45,821 nucleotides of DNA, from contig MFKV01000004.1 of the NCBI GenBank assembly GCA_001781105.1, forward strand, positions 1-45,821, given 5' to 3'. This document shows positions 1-7,098 of the stretch, piece after piece. How positions within the stretch are numbered: position 1 is the stretch's first letter; each line of letters starts with the position of its first letter. A model generated the notes under the pieces. The model ran no database searches. It was given only the letters and a program-made list of their open reading frames with translations, and had not been told where the DNA came from. Source of the stretch: Candidatus Kaiserbacteria bacterium RIFCSPHIGHO2_01_FULL_54_36 (lineage in GTDB: Bacteria > Patescibacteriota > Minisyncoccia > Phycocordibacterales > UBA2100). A program made the translations under genes and the position numbers.

Positions 1-90
1 GCGCGCGGAGCGCGCGAAGGTCAGGGGTTGGTAAAATAGGTTCGAGCGTGGTTGTATAGAGTCACACGAAGTAAGCGGAGCGCACGAGTG

Positions 91-161
91 TGCGGGTACG
101 GAGAATCGAACTCCGCTCTCGTCCTTGGCAAGGACGCGTTCTACCACTAAACCATACCCGC
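91..161 (-). tRNA. tRNA-Gly (anticodon GCC)
   Basis: Reverse complement GCGGGTATGGTTTAGTGGTAGAAC..CGTCCTTGCCAAGGACG..CGGAGTTCGATTCTCCGTACCCGCA folds as a cloverleaf: acceptor GCGGGTA/TACCCGC, T-arm TTCGATT, anticodon GCC. Confidence 0.95.
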
Positions 162-207
162 TACGGAGGGGATTATACAGAAATAGTGATGCCAAGCAAT
201 CTTTATG

Positions 208-340
208 GTCACAAGTCGGCTTTGCTTGGCAGCAAAGCCGCTCGCGACCCCGACTCGCGGTCGCGCAAGCTTGCGCGACATCGCTCCGTCCAGCACAAGC
301 GTGCAAACAAGCAAAGCAGTTTGCTTGTTTGACCTTGTGC
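208..340. repeat. Multi-hairpin inverted-repeat element between two tRNA genes
   Basis: Outer arms cacaagtc/gaccttgtg; internal stems cggctttgc/gcaaagccg (217-240), cgcgacc/ggtcgcg (243-265), palindrome tcgcgcaagcttgcgcga (261-278), aaacaagcaaa/tttgcttgttt (305-330). Confidence 0.7.
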
Positions 341-409
341 TCCCGCCAGGATTCGAACCTGGAACGTCAGTTCCGAAGACTGATGTGATATCCGTTTCAC
401 CACGGGAGC
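338..409 (-). tRNA. tRNA-Arg (anticodon TCG)
   Basis: Reverse complement GCTCCCGTGGTGAAACGGATATCAC..TCAGTCTTCGGAACTGA..CCAGGTTCGAATCCTGGCGGGAGCA; anticodon loop CTTCGGA gives TCG. Confidence 0.95.
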
Positions 410-430
410 GTGCGTCTATAATGCACTACA

Positions 431-1906
431 ATGCTTGATATGGAAACAAAGCTCTCTGTCCCGAAAGAGGTCCTCGAGGTCCACCGTGCGCTGCGAAGCG
501 CCGGCTTCGAGGCATATCTCGTGGGCGGGTGCGTACGTGATCTTATTCTGCAGCGCGAGCCAAAAGATTGGGATATTACGACCAACGCCACTCCCGAAAA
601 GATCCAGACGTTGTTCGAAGAAACGTTCTATGAGAACGAATATGGCACCGTCGGCGTTGTCACGCAATCTGGAAATCCGCGCCTCAAAGTCATTGAGGTA
701 ACGCCGTATCGCATAGAAGGGAAGTACTCCAATGCGCGGCACCCTGATGAAGTGAAATTTAGTAAAAGTCTTTCGGACGATCTCAAGCGCCGCGATTTCA
801 CCATCAACGCGATCGCCTACGATCCTGAAAAAGGAGAGCTCGTGGACGAGCACGGCGGCAGCGATGACTTGGCTGCGAAGCGCTTAAGAACGGTCGGTGA
901 TCCGCACGAGCGATTTGAAGAAGATGCGCTGCGGATGCTGCGCGCCGTGCGCCTCTCCGCTGAGCTCGACTTTGTGATCGATGCGCAAGCAGCCGAAGGT
1001 ATCGCAGCGCAAGCAGCGCAACTAGCGAAGATCTCGCGTGAACGTGTACGCGACGAGCTTACTAGGATCTTGCAGAGTGATCGGCCAATGCAGGCGCTCT
1101 ACGTGGCGCAGAAGCTCAGCATTCTGAAACATGTTATTCCCGAGTTGGAGGAGGGGATTGGCTGCGCGCAAAATCAGGCGCATTCGTTCGACGTATTCGA
1201 ACACCTTATGCGGGCTCTCCAGCACGCTGCCGACCAGAAGTGGCCGCTCGACGTGCGTCTCGCGGCCCTTTTGCACGATGTAGGCAAGCCAGCGACGAGA
1301 GTGTGGTCCGATGAGAAAAAGGATTGGACATTTTACGGGCACGATGTCGTTTCGGCCAGGATGACGAAGAAAATCCTTGCCGACCTGCGATTTCCCAAAG
1401 AGACGATAGAAAAAGTCTCGACACTGGTGCGTTTGCATATGTTCTTCTCGGATCCAGATCAGATCACGCTCTCTGCGGTACGACGCGTCATCTCGCGCGT
1501 AGGCAAAGAAAACATTACTGATCTCCTCAACTTGCGCGTGTGCGACCGCATCGGCACGGGCAGGCCAAAGAGCCATCCGTTCCGTTTGCGCAAGTACATG
1601 TCGATGGTGGATGAAGCAATGCGCGACCCGGTATCGGTGAGTATGCTCAAGATCGACGGCACAAAGATCACTGAATTAGGGGAAAAGCCCGGACCTCGCA
1701 TCGGCTGGATACTGCACGCACTCCTGGAAGAAGTGCTCGATGATCCAGCAAAAAATACCGAGGAATATCTCGAGAAAAGAGCGGCCGAGCTAATGGCATT
1801 GCCCGAGGCAGAGCTTAAAAAGCTTGGAGAAGCAGGCAAAGGTCGCCGCGAAGAGGAGGACGAGATAGCGATTGCAGAACTACGCAAAAAACATCACGTG
1901 AGCTGA
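431..1906 (+). CDS. cca: CCA tRNA nucleotidyltransferase / poly(A) polymerase family with HD domain
   Basis: LVGGCVRDLILQREPKDWDITTNATPE, KRRDFTINAIAYDP, and HD motif AALLHDVGKP. Confidence 0.93.
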   Translation: MLDMETKLSVPKEVLEVHRALRSAGFEAYLVGGCVRDLILQREPKDWDITTNATPEKIQTLFEETFYENEYGTVGVVTQSGNPRLKVIEVTPYRIEGKYSNARHPDEVKFSKSLSDDLKRRDFTINAIAYDPEKGELVDEHGGSDDLAAKRLRTVGDPHERFEEDALRMLRAVRLSAELDFVIDAQAAEGIAAQAAQLAKISRERVRDELTRILQSDRPMQALYVAQKLSILKHVIPELEEGIGCAQNQAHSFDVFEHLMRALQHAADQKWPLDVRLAALLHDVGKPATRVWSDEKKDWTFYGHDVVSARMTKKILADLRFPKETIEKVSTLVRLHMFFSDPDQITLSAVRRVISRVGKENITDLLNLRVCDRIGTGRPKSHPFRLRKYMSMVDEAMRDPVSVSMLKIDGTKITELGEKPGPRIGWILHALLEEVLDDPAKNTEEYLEKRAAELMALPEAELKKLGEAGKGRREEEDEIAIAELRKKHHVS

Positions 1907-2111
1907 GGCAAAGAAAAACCCCACGAGCCGCCTTTGCGATCCCGGCGGGCTTTGCCTCACGAAGACCTCCGCAATCCCACTCAAATAACAAACAAATAAA
2001 GTGAGTGGCAATAGGTTTTTGCCGTGTCTCGCAGGCCGACGGGCCGAGAGGCAGCGCTGCCGTAGCAACGGCAGATAGCGACGGCAAAGGCCTGTTGTCA
2101 CGAACTGTAAA

Positions 2112-2394
2112 GAAAAAGCCGCCTCACCAGGCGACCCGCTTTCTCTATTGAGGTCGCCGCCGTGAAGCGGCTTAAACATTGTCTCCGTTCCTCCAAAAGA
2201 ACTGGGAGTACGTACACGCAGTACCTTGGCATTCAATGGCGCAGAGGCGCCTAAATTTAATTGCGAGAGTACTTTGTAATGTATTTACTCGTGAATTAGA
2301 GTCACGAGAGACAGAAAGAGCGCCTACGAGCAATGATATCGCTCTATAGGACGCTGTAAAGGACGGCATGTTGATAACATGTCCTTTACAAAAT
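2112..2394 (-). ncRNA. Candidate structured non-coding RNA ending in an intrinsic terminator
   Basis: No convincing ORF. On the minus strand: hairpin TGTAAAGGA..TCCTTTACA with inner CATGTT/AACATG, CTCGTGA/TCACGAG, GGCGC/GCGCC, then long stem AAGCCGC..GGCGACC..GGTCGCC..GCGGCTT followed by TTTCTTT. Confidence 0.4.
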
Positions 2395-2413
2395 AGGGCC
2401 CAAAATGGGCCCT
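2395..2413 (-). terminator. Intrinsic terminator downstream of xth
   Basis: agggccc aaaat gggccct hairpin just after the xth stop; minus strand continues into TATTTTG. Confidence 0.55.
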
Positions 2414-2420
2414 TTCAGGG

Positions 2421-3218
2421 CTATAGATCAAGCTCTAAAAGGGTAGGGCAATGGTCGGATCCGAAGACTTCGGGGTAGATCTTTGAGGCTTTTACCTTCG
2501 ATTTGAGGCTCTCGCTTACAAACCAGTAGTCTATCCGCCAGCCTATATTGCGCGCACGAGCGTTGGCGAAGTGGGTCCACCAGGTGTAGTGCCCGTTGCC
2601 TTTCGTAAAAAGGCGAAATGTATCCACAAATCCCGCTTTTATGATGGTGTCAATGCCCTCGCGCTCCTCTTTGGTAAAGCCATGCTCTCCTTCGTTGGCC
2701 TTTGGATTGGCTAGATCGTCAGGGGTATGGGCCACATTGAGATCTCCAGTGAAAATGACAGGTTTCTGCTTTTCGAGACGCTTCACAAATTCCAGAAATG
2801 CGGGGTCCCACTGCTTGTGGCGCAGCGAAAGGCGGCTCAGATCGGGCTTGGAGTTGGGCGTGTAGACGTTGACCAAGAAAAACGTCTCAAATTCGGCGGC
2901 AATGACGCGCCCCTCTTCATTTGGATCTCCGTACCCGTCTTTGAGCTTGTACTTCTTGAGGATCTCTTCCGGAAAGCCGAAAATAAGGCTCAAAGGCTTG
3001 ATTTTTGAGAAGATGGCAGTACCGGAGTATCCCTTGCGACCCTTAGAGGAATTCCAGTATTCCTCATACTCAGGGAGGTCAACTTCCGACTGATGCTCCT
3101 CTGCCTTGGTCTCCTGGAGGCACACGATATCTGGTTTCACCTTTTCGAGGAAGGGGACGAGTAGATCTTTGCGGTGGATGCTGCGGATGCCATTTACATT
3201 CCAAGAGACGAGTTTCAT
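2421..3218 (-). CDS. xth: Exodeoxyribonuclease III / AP endonuclease
   Basis: MKLVSWNVNGIRS, CLQETK, GDLNVAHTPDDL, GSDHCPTLLEL motifs of the EEP family. Confidence 0.95.
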   Translation of the reverse strand: MKLVSWNVNGIRSIHRKDLLVPFLEKVKPDIVCLQETKAEEHQSEVDLPEYEEYWNSSKGRKGYSGTAIFSKIKPLSLIFGFPEEILKKYKLKDGYGDPNEEGRVIAAEFETFFLVNVYTPNSKPDLSRLSLRHKQWDPAFLEFVKRLEKQKPVIFTGDLNVAHTPDDLANPKANEGEHGFTKEEREGIDTIIKAGFVDTFRLFTKGNGHYTWWTHFANARARNIGWRIDYWFVSESLKSKVKASKIYPEVFGSDHCPTLLELDL

Positions 3219-3499
3219 CCCGTTAGAGATAGGAAGCGTTTCATACGATTCTGTAGGTAACGTTTACCCATGCCAGATTTAAGAAATAATTCTCTCGACC
3301 GTGCATCACCCTCGTTCCTGCACATCTCGTAGTATATCAACTCAAGCTTGCCGCGATGCTTGGTCGAGGAAACCTCACCGTCAGTATGCTGTTTGAAACG
3401 CTTCCGTAGATCACCTGTCGAACCTGTGTACCACTTACCATCCCGCTTACTTCGTAAAACGTAGGTATACCAACCTTTGTCATCTCTAACGGGATTCAT
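3215..3499 (-). CDS. Small standalone GIY-YIG nuclease-family protein
   Basis: WYTYVLRSKRDGKWYTGSTGDLRKRFKQH with GIY-YIG spacing; stop overlaps xth start (ATGA); -10-like TATCGT 6 nt upstream of ATG. Confidence 0.9.
   Translation of the reverse strand: MNPVRDDKGWYTYVLRSKRDGKWYTGSTGDLRKRFKQHTDGEVSSTKHRGKLELIYYEMCRNEGDARSRELFLKSGMGKRYLQNRMKRFLSLTG
3217..3495. repeat. 14-bp inverted arms ATCCCGTTAGAGAT/ATCTCTAACGGGAT bracketing the GIY-YIG gene
   Basis: Perfect arms at 3217-3230 and 3482-3495. Confidence 0.8.
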
Positions 3500-3523
3500 G
3501 CGACCACGATAGCACGCGGGTTC

Positions 3524-3652
3524 ACCCCGTTAGAAATAGCCCGCCCCAGCCCTTCGGGCGCGCAAGCCCCGTTAGAGGTAAGAATGCAAAGCGTTCTGGC
3601 GGCGAAGCCGCACCTCTAACGGGGCAAGCGCGGGCGCGATTTCTCACGGGGT
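3524..3652. repeat. Nested palindromic element of the CCCGTTAGA family
   Basis: Outer arms accccgttagaaat (3524-3537) / atttctcacggggt (3639-3652), one mismatch; inner arms gccccgttagaggt (3566-3579) / acctctaacggggc (3612-3625), perfect; two hairpins inside. Confidence 0.8.
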
Positions 3653-3753
3653 TCACGAAATCATCATACTCATTGTAATAGGATGTAATACGTAAGTGGC
3701 TATATCGTCTTACTAGTAGCGGAGGATTATTAATCTAAATCCTACGTACGTAT

Positions 3754-3966
3754 ATGAAAAATCCAATTTCGGGAAATCAGATGCATCTCTTCAGTGCCCC
3801 GCGCGAGCACGGCTCTCGCGAGTGGAGTACTTTCGATGTTGTCCGAGGCGATCACGCAGGCGCATATCAGGTGCTCACGCCACGCAAACACGAAACCCCC
3901 CGCTACCCCAACATCCTTCACATCACCCGTCTCCCACGCCACCTCACACCTAAATTCAGCAGCTAA
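3754..3966 (+). CDS. Possible small protein of unknown function
   Basis: 70-aa ORF ending about 20 nt before a strong plus-strand terminator; no Shine-Dalgarno site. Confidence 0.3.
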   Translation: MKNPISGNQMHLFSAPREHGSREWSTFDVVRGDHAGAYQVLTPRKHETPRYPNILHITRLPRHLTPKFSS

Positions 3967-3984
3967 CAGCTTCGCAAATAGTTA

Positions 3985-4018
3985 CCCCACGCGATCGCTC
4001 TGACCGCGTGGGGTTTTT
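3985..4018 (+). terminator. Intrinsic terminator
   Basis: ccccacgcg..cgcgtgggg stem followed by ttttt. Confidence 0.8.
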
Positions 4019-4064
4019 GCTATGAGTTTCTTCTTTATTCCTCTTCACCACGCGCTGGACGTTT

Positions 4065-4658
4065 TTACCACCACATTTCACCTTTTCGTGGCATCCGAAG
4101 TCTACTATGATAACCAACGACCGGTGCAAAGCCCTGTAGCAACGCTGCGCTCTTGCTACTAACGATCCAGCCGTAGATGTCACGATCATCTAGCACCTCG
4201 CACGCAAGCCCTCGACTATTTCGGCGAAGCAGTGCGCGTATAAACGCGCCGATTTCTGCGTCAGTCATGTGCTTACTGTGCCGATGTCCATGGATCACGA
4301 TCATCCGAATGTGGTATACGATTCTTTCTGAGGGGACTATCTTTTGAAACAGCTTCCGTTTCTGCTCAAAGGTCAACACCTCATAGCACGGCTGACATGT
4401 CCACAGTTCGCGCGCGAGTTCGTCATCTGCGTGTTGAGCCGCAAAATCAACGAGCACTTTTCGAACGCTCGGAAACGTCTCATGTCTCCAGGAACTTTCG
4501 AACGCGCATCGCGGATCACCGCCGGCTGAGGTCGCAATTTTTGCAAGTTCCAACTGCTCCTGTTCAGTTAGAGCATTCGCTTGCTTCATGGAATAGTGGC
4601 CATTGTTGAGCAGCAAAGTGACTGCCCATATGGGCTTCTTGTACAAATCGACCTGCAT
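4065..4658 (-). CDS. Hypothetical protein
   Basis: 197-aa ORF with Shine-Dalgarno site (AGAAGGAGAAAAACATG). Confidence 0.6.
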   Translation of the reverse strand: MQVDLYKKPIWAVTLLLNNGHYSMKQANALTEQEQLELAKIATSAGGDPRCAFESSWRHETFPSVRKVLVDFAAQHADDELARELWTCQPCYEVLTFEQKRKLFQKIVPSERIVYHIRMIVIHGHRHSKHMTDAEIGAFIRALLRRNSRGLACEVLDDRDIYGWIVSSKSAALLQGFAPVVGYHSRLRMPRKGEMWW

Positions 4659-4739
4659 GTTTTTCTCCTTCTCTGTGAAAGAACTTTCTCTAAGAGAGTT
4701 CGATTCGCCAGCTGGCGAATCACAAACCCTCTAATAAGG

Positions 4740-4762
4740 GCAGGAATGTTTCATTCCTGCCA
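4740..4762 (-). terminator. Hairpin downstream of the 4770-5114 gene
   Basis: ggcaggaatg ttt cattcctgcc stem-loop next to the stop codon. Confidence 0.4.
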
Positions 4763-4769
4763 GGCAGCC

Positions 4770-5114
4770 TCACGACTCAATGTCGATGTCGGCACACGGA
4801 TAAGCAACGAGCCCCCAGGAAGGATGATGTTTGTTCTTACCGTCGTATCTAATCCATCCCAAGTAATGCTCCGCACCGTCAATCATGATCTTTTTAAGAT
4901 GCCAAGGAAAAACAAAGTGCTTTTCTGCTTCCAAATAGAATTTTTTGGCAAGCTTGATGAATTCTTCTTTTGGAATCGGCATCTCTTCTCCAACAACTAC
5001 GTGCGACCAATGTCGAGCATTGGAATCTTCGATTCCGATATTCGACATCCACCCGAGACCGTCGTGGTAAATGTGCCGCATGGCGTTACGCCGAAGTTGT
5101 GAGATAGCGATCAT
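4770..5114 (-). CDS. Hypothetical protein
   Basis: ORF track gives 4770..5153; GGAGGGCTACATG supports a start at 5114. Confidence 0.5.
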   Translation of the reverse strand: MIAISQLRRNAMRHIYHDGLGWMSNIGIEDSNARHWSHVVVGEEMPIPKEEFIKLAKKFYLEAEKHFVFPWHLKKIMIDGAEHYLGWIRYDGKNKHHPSWGLVAYPCADIDIES

Positions 5115-5302
5115 GTAGCCCTCCATAGGCTCGGCGCAGGATTGCGCTTTCAATGTGCGAAGCCAGACGAATGTCCGACTTTCCCGACCGAGATATTACA
5201 ATACTAGAGCCAAAAGTCAATATACTTTAGAGATACTGTTGACTTTTTCCAACAACAGATTAGACTGCATAGGCGACTTTGGTCGCCGTCAAAACAAACA
5301 GT

Positions 5303-6067
5303 ATGTCCCCGACTATCAAGAATGCCCTTGAAACCATCGGACTTGGAGGCAAGGAGGTTCGGGTGCTATTAGTATTGCTCGAGGGGGGAGCCATGTTTGC
5401 GGCGGCAGTAGCGCGTGCAGCCAAGCTCAACCGAACAACGACATACGGCATCTTGAAAGAACTGGCAGCAAAGGGGCTCGTGTCCGCTTCTACCGGCACC
5501 GCCACCAAATATCAATCGATTGCGCCAGAACTTCTGCCCGCTTATATCGAACGCAGAGGCAATGAGCTGCTCGAAGTGAAAAAACAGGTTGCCGAATTGG
5601 TGCCACAGATCAAGTTGCTTCGTTCGAAAGGTAAGGCATTGCCAAAAGTACAATTTTTCGAAGGTGAGGACGGAGTAAAACAGGCATACGAGGATAAAAT
5701 TGAGAACAATGTGGGCAAGAAACTCTACGAGTTTACCGGCATGGATGCCGGCTATGACAAACTTGGCCAAAAATTTGTCGACTACTACATCAAAAGGCGT
5801 ATTGAAACGAAAACGTACTCCGAATATATCTCTCCTGATACTCCCTTTGCTCGCAAAGAGGCTGAGCTTGATGAAAAATATTATCGCAAAGTAAAATTCA
5901 TTCCGCCAGAGTTTGCGATGGAGACCGAGATCTCGATTTATGACAATAAAGTATCGATCACGTCGTTCTCCGTCGAGAATCCGATCACCGTTTTGATAGA
6001 AGATGAGAATATCGCTCGCACAATGAAGAAAATCTTTGATTACGTCCAATCCACAATCCAAACATGA
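5303..6067 (+). CDS. TrmB-like winged-helix transcriptional regulator
   Basis: N-terminal wHTH LGGKEVRVLLVLLEGGAMFAAAVARAAKLNRTTTYGILKELAAKGLVSA; C-terminal sensor-like region. ATG at 5303 preferred to TTG at 5279. Confidence 0.75.
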   Translation: MSPTIKNALETIGLGGKEVRVLLVLLEGGAMFAAAVARAAKLNRTTTYGILKELAAKGLVSASTGTATKYQSIAPELLPAYIERRGNELLEVKKQVAELVPQIKLLRSKGKALPKVQFFEGEDGVKQAYEDKIENNVGKKLYEFTGMDAGYDKLGQKFVDYYIKRRIETKTYSEYISPDTPFARKEAELDEKYYRKVKFIPPEFAMETEISIYDNKVSITSFSVENPITVLIEDENIARTMKKIFDYVQSTIQT

Positions 6068-6108
6068 TGTCCAAAAATTGCTACGACCGTGGGTAATCTT
6101 GGACATTC

Positions 6109-7026
6109 TCACTTTCTTCGTTTTCCGTGAAATGCTTTGTGTATTTCTTTTAGATGTTTGTCGGTGACGTGCGTGTAGACCTGGGTCGTTGCGATATTAG
6201 CGTGGCCTAAGAGCGCCTGCACGCTTCGAAGGTCGGCGCCGTTCTCTAGAAGATCCGTGGCGAATGAGTGGCGAATAACGTGCGGCGTGACTTTACGGGT
6301 AATACCGGCCTTGATTGCGTACTGCTTCACGAGCCGCTCCACTGAGCGGGGAGTGAGACGCCCGAGGTCTTTGCTTTTATTCTTGGAGAACTGTTTTCCA
6401 TAGCCGACGAACAATGCTTCGCCCATGTCGCCGCGCTTTTTGAGATACTCAGCGACCGCTTTTTTCGCTGACGCGGAGAGAAAGACGACGCGAACCTTGT
6501 CGCCCTTGCCGCGCACGGCGAATTCATCGCGCGAGAGGTCAATGTCGCTATTGAGCGCGCACAATTCTGAGACGCGCAGGCCAGTAGAGAACAAAAGTTC
6601 GAGTATCGCGCGGTCACGAAGCGCGCCGAGCCCATCACCGGCAGGTGCACGCATAATTCGATTCAATTCATCGGCAGTGATGAGGTCGAGATCGCGACCA
6701 GAAGTCTTTGCGAGCTCAATGCGCTCGGGATTGAGCGACTCGATATCGCGCTTGCGGAGGAACTTGAGGAACGCGCGCAGCGCGATGAGGTGATAATTCT
6801 GCGTATTCTTCTTCATTGTGCCGGAAGTGCCCAAGGAGCGATTCAAACCGATACGGAATTCGCGCACCATCGCCTCAGTGATCTGGGAAGGGGACTTCAC
6901 TTTCGCGAAACCGAAAAAACGATTCAGGTACCGGTCATAATTCTCGACCGTTTTCACGCTTCGGCCCTTTTCTATCTCAATGTATTCGAGAAATTGGGTC
7001 TTGAGGGACTTGAGATCAGCCGTCAT
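6109..7026 (-). CDS. Tyrosine recombinase XerC/XerD family
   Basis: TGLRVSELCAL, HVIRHSFATDLLENGADLRSVQALLGHANIATTQVYTHV. Start set to MTADLK, 6 nt after TACAAT. Confidence 0.9.
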   Translation of the reverse strand: MTADLKSLKTQFLEYIEIEKGRSVKTVENYDRYLNRFFGFAKVKSPSQITEAMVREFRIGLNRSLGTSGTMKKNTQNYHLIALRAFLKFLRKRDIESLNPERIELAKTSGRDLDLITADELNRIMRAPAGDGLGALRDRAILELLFSTGLRVSELCALNSDIDLSRDEFAVRGKGDKVRVVFLSASAKKAVAEYLKKRGDMGEALFVGYGKQFSKNKSKDLGRLTPRSVERLVKQYAIKAGITRKVTPHVIRHSFATDLLENGADLRSVQALLGHANIATTQVYTHVTDKHLKEIHKAFHGKRRK

Positions 7027-7042
7027 CACCTCATTGTACCCG

Positions 7043-7077
7043 AATATTGTGCGACGCTTTCCGCGTCGCACAATATT
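7043..7077. promoter_or_regulatory. 15-bp perfect-stem inverted repeat upstream of xer
   Basis: aatattgtgcgacgc tttcc gcgtcgcacaatatt. Confidence 0.7.
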
Positions 7078-7098
7078 GATTCACATACGGGTCCCAAA

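Noticed and set aside
1907-2420. tmRNA, RNase P RNA or SRP RNA
   Set aside because: Their hallmark sequences (tRNA-like T-arm end, GAGGAAAGTC, GGAAGGAAGCAG) were not found on either strand of this interval.
3520-3656. Possible CRISPR-like repeat cluster
   Set aside because: Repeats are inverted, nested and few, with no regular spacers and no cas genes in the window.
5369-6112. Long antisense ORFs (e.g. 247 aa at 5369-6112 minus, 303 aa at 20795-21706 minus, 370 aa at 35555-36667 minus, 332 aa at 32848-33846 minus)
   Set aside because: They overlie clear coding genes, lack recognisable domains or plausible starts, and have compositions expected of reverse-strand reading of coding DNA.
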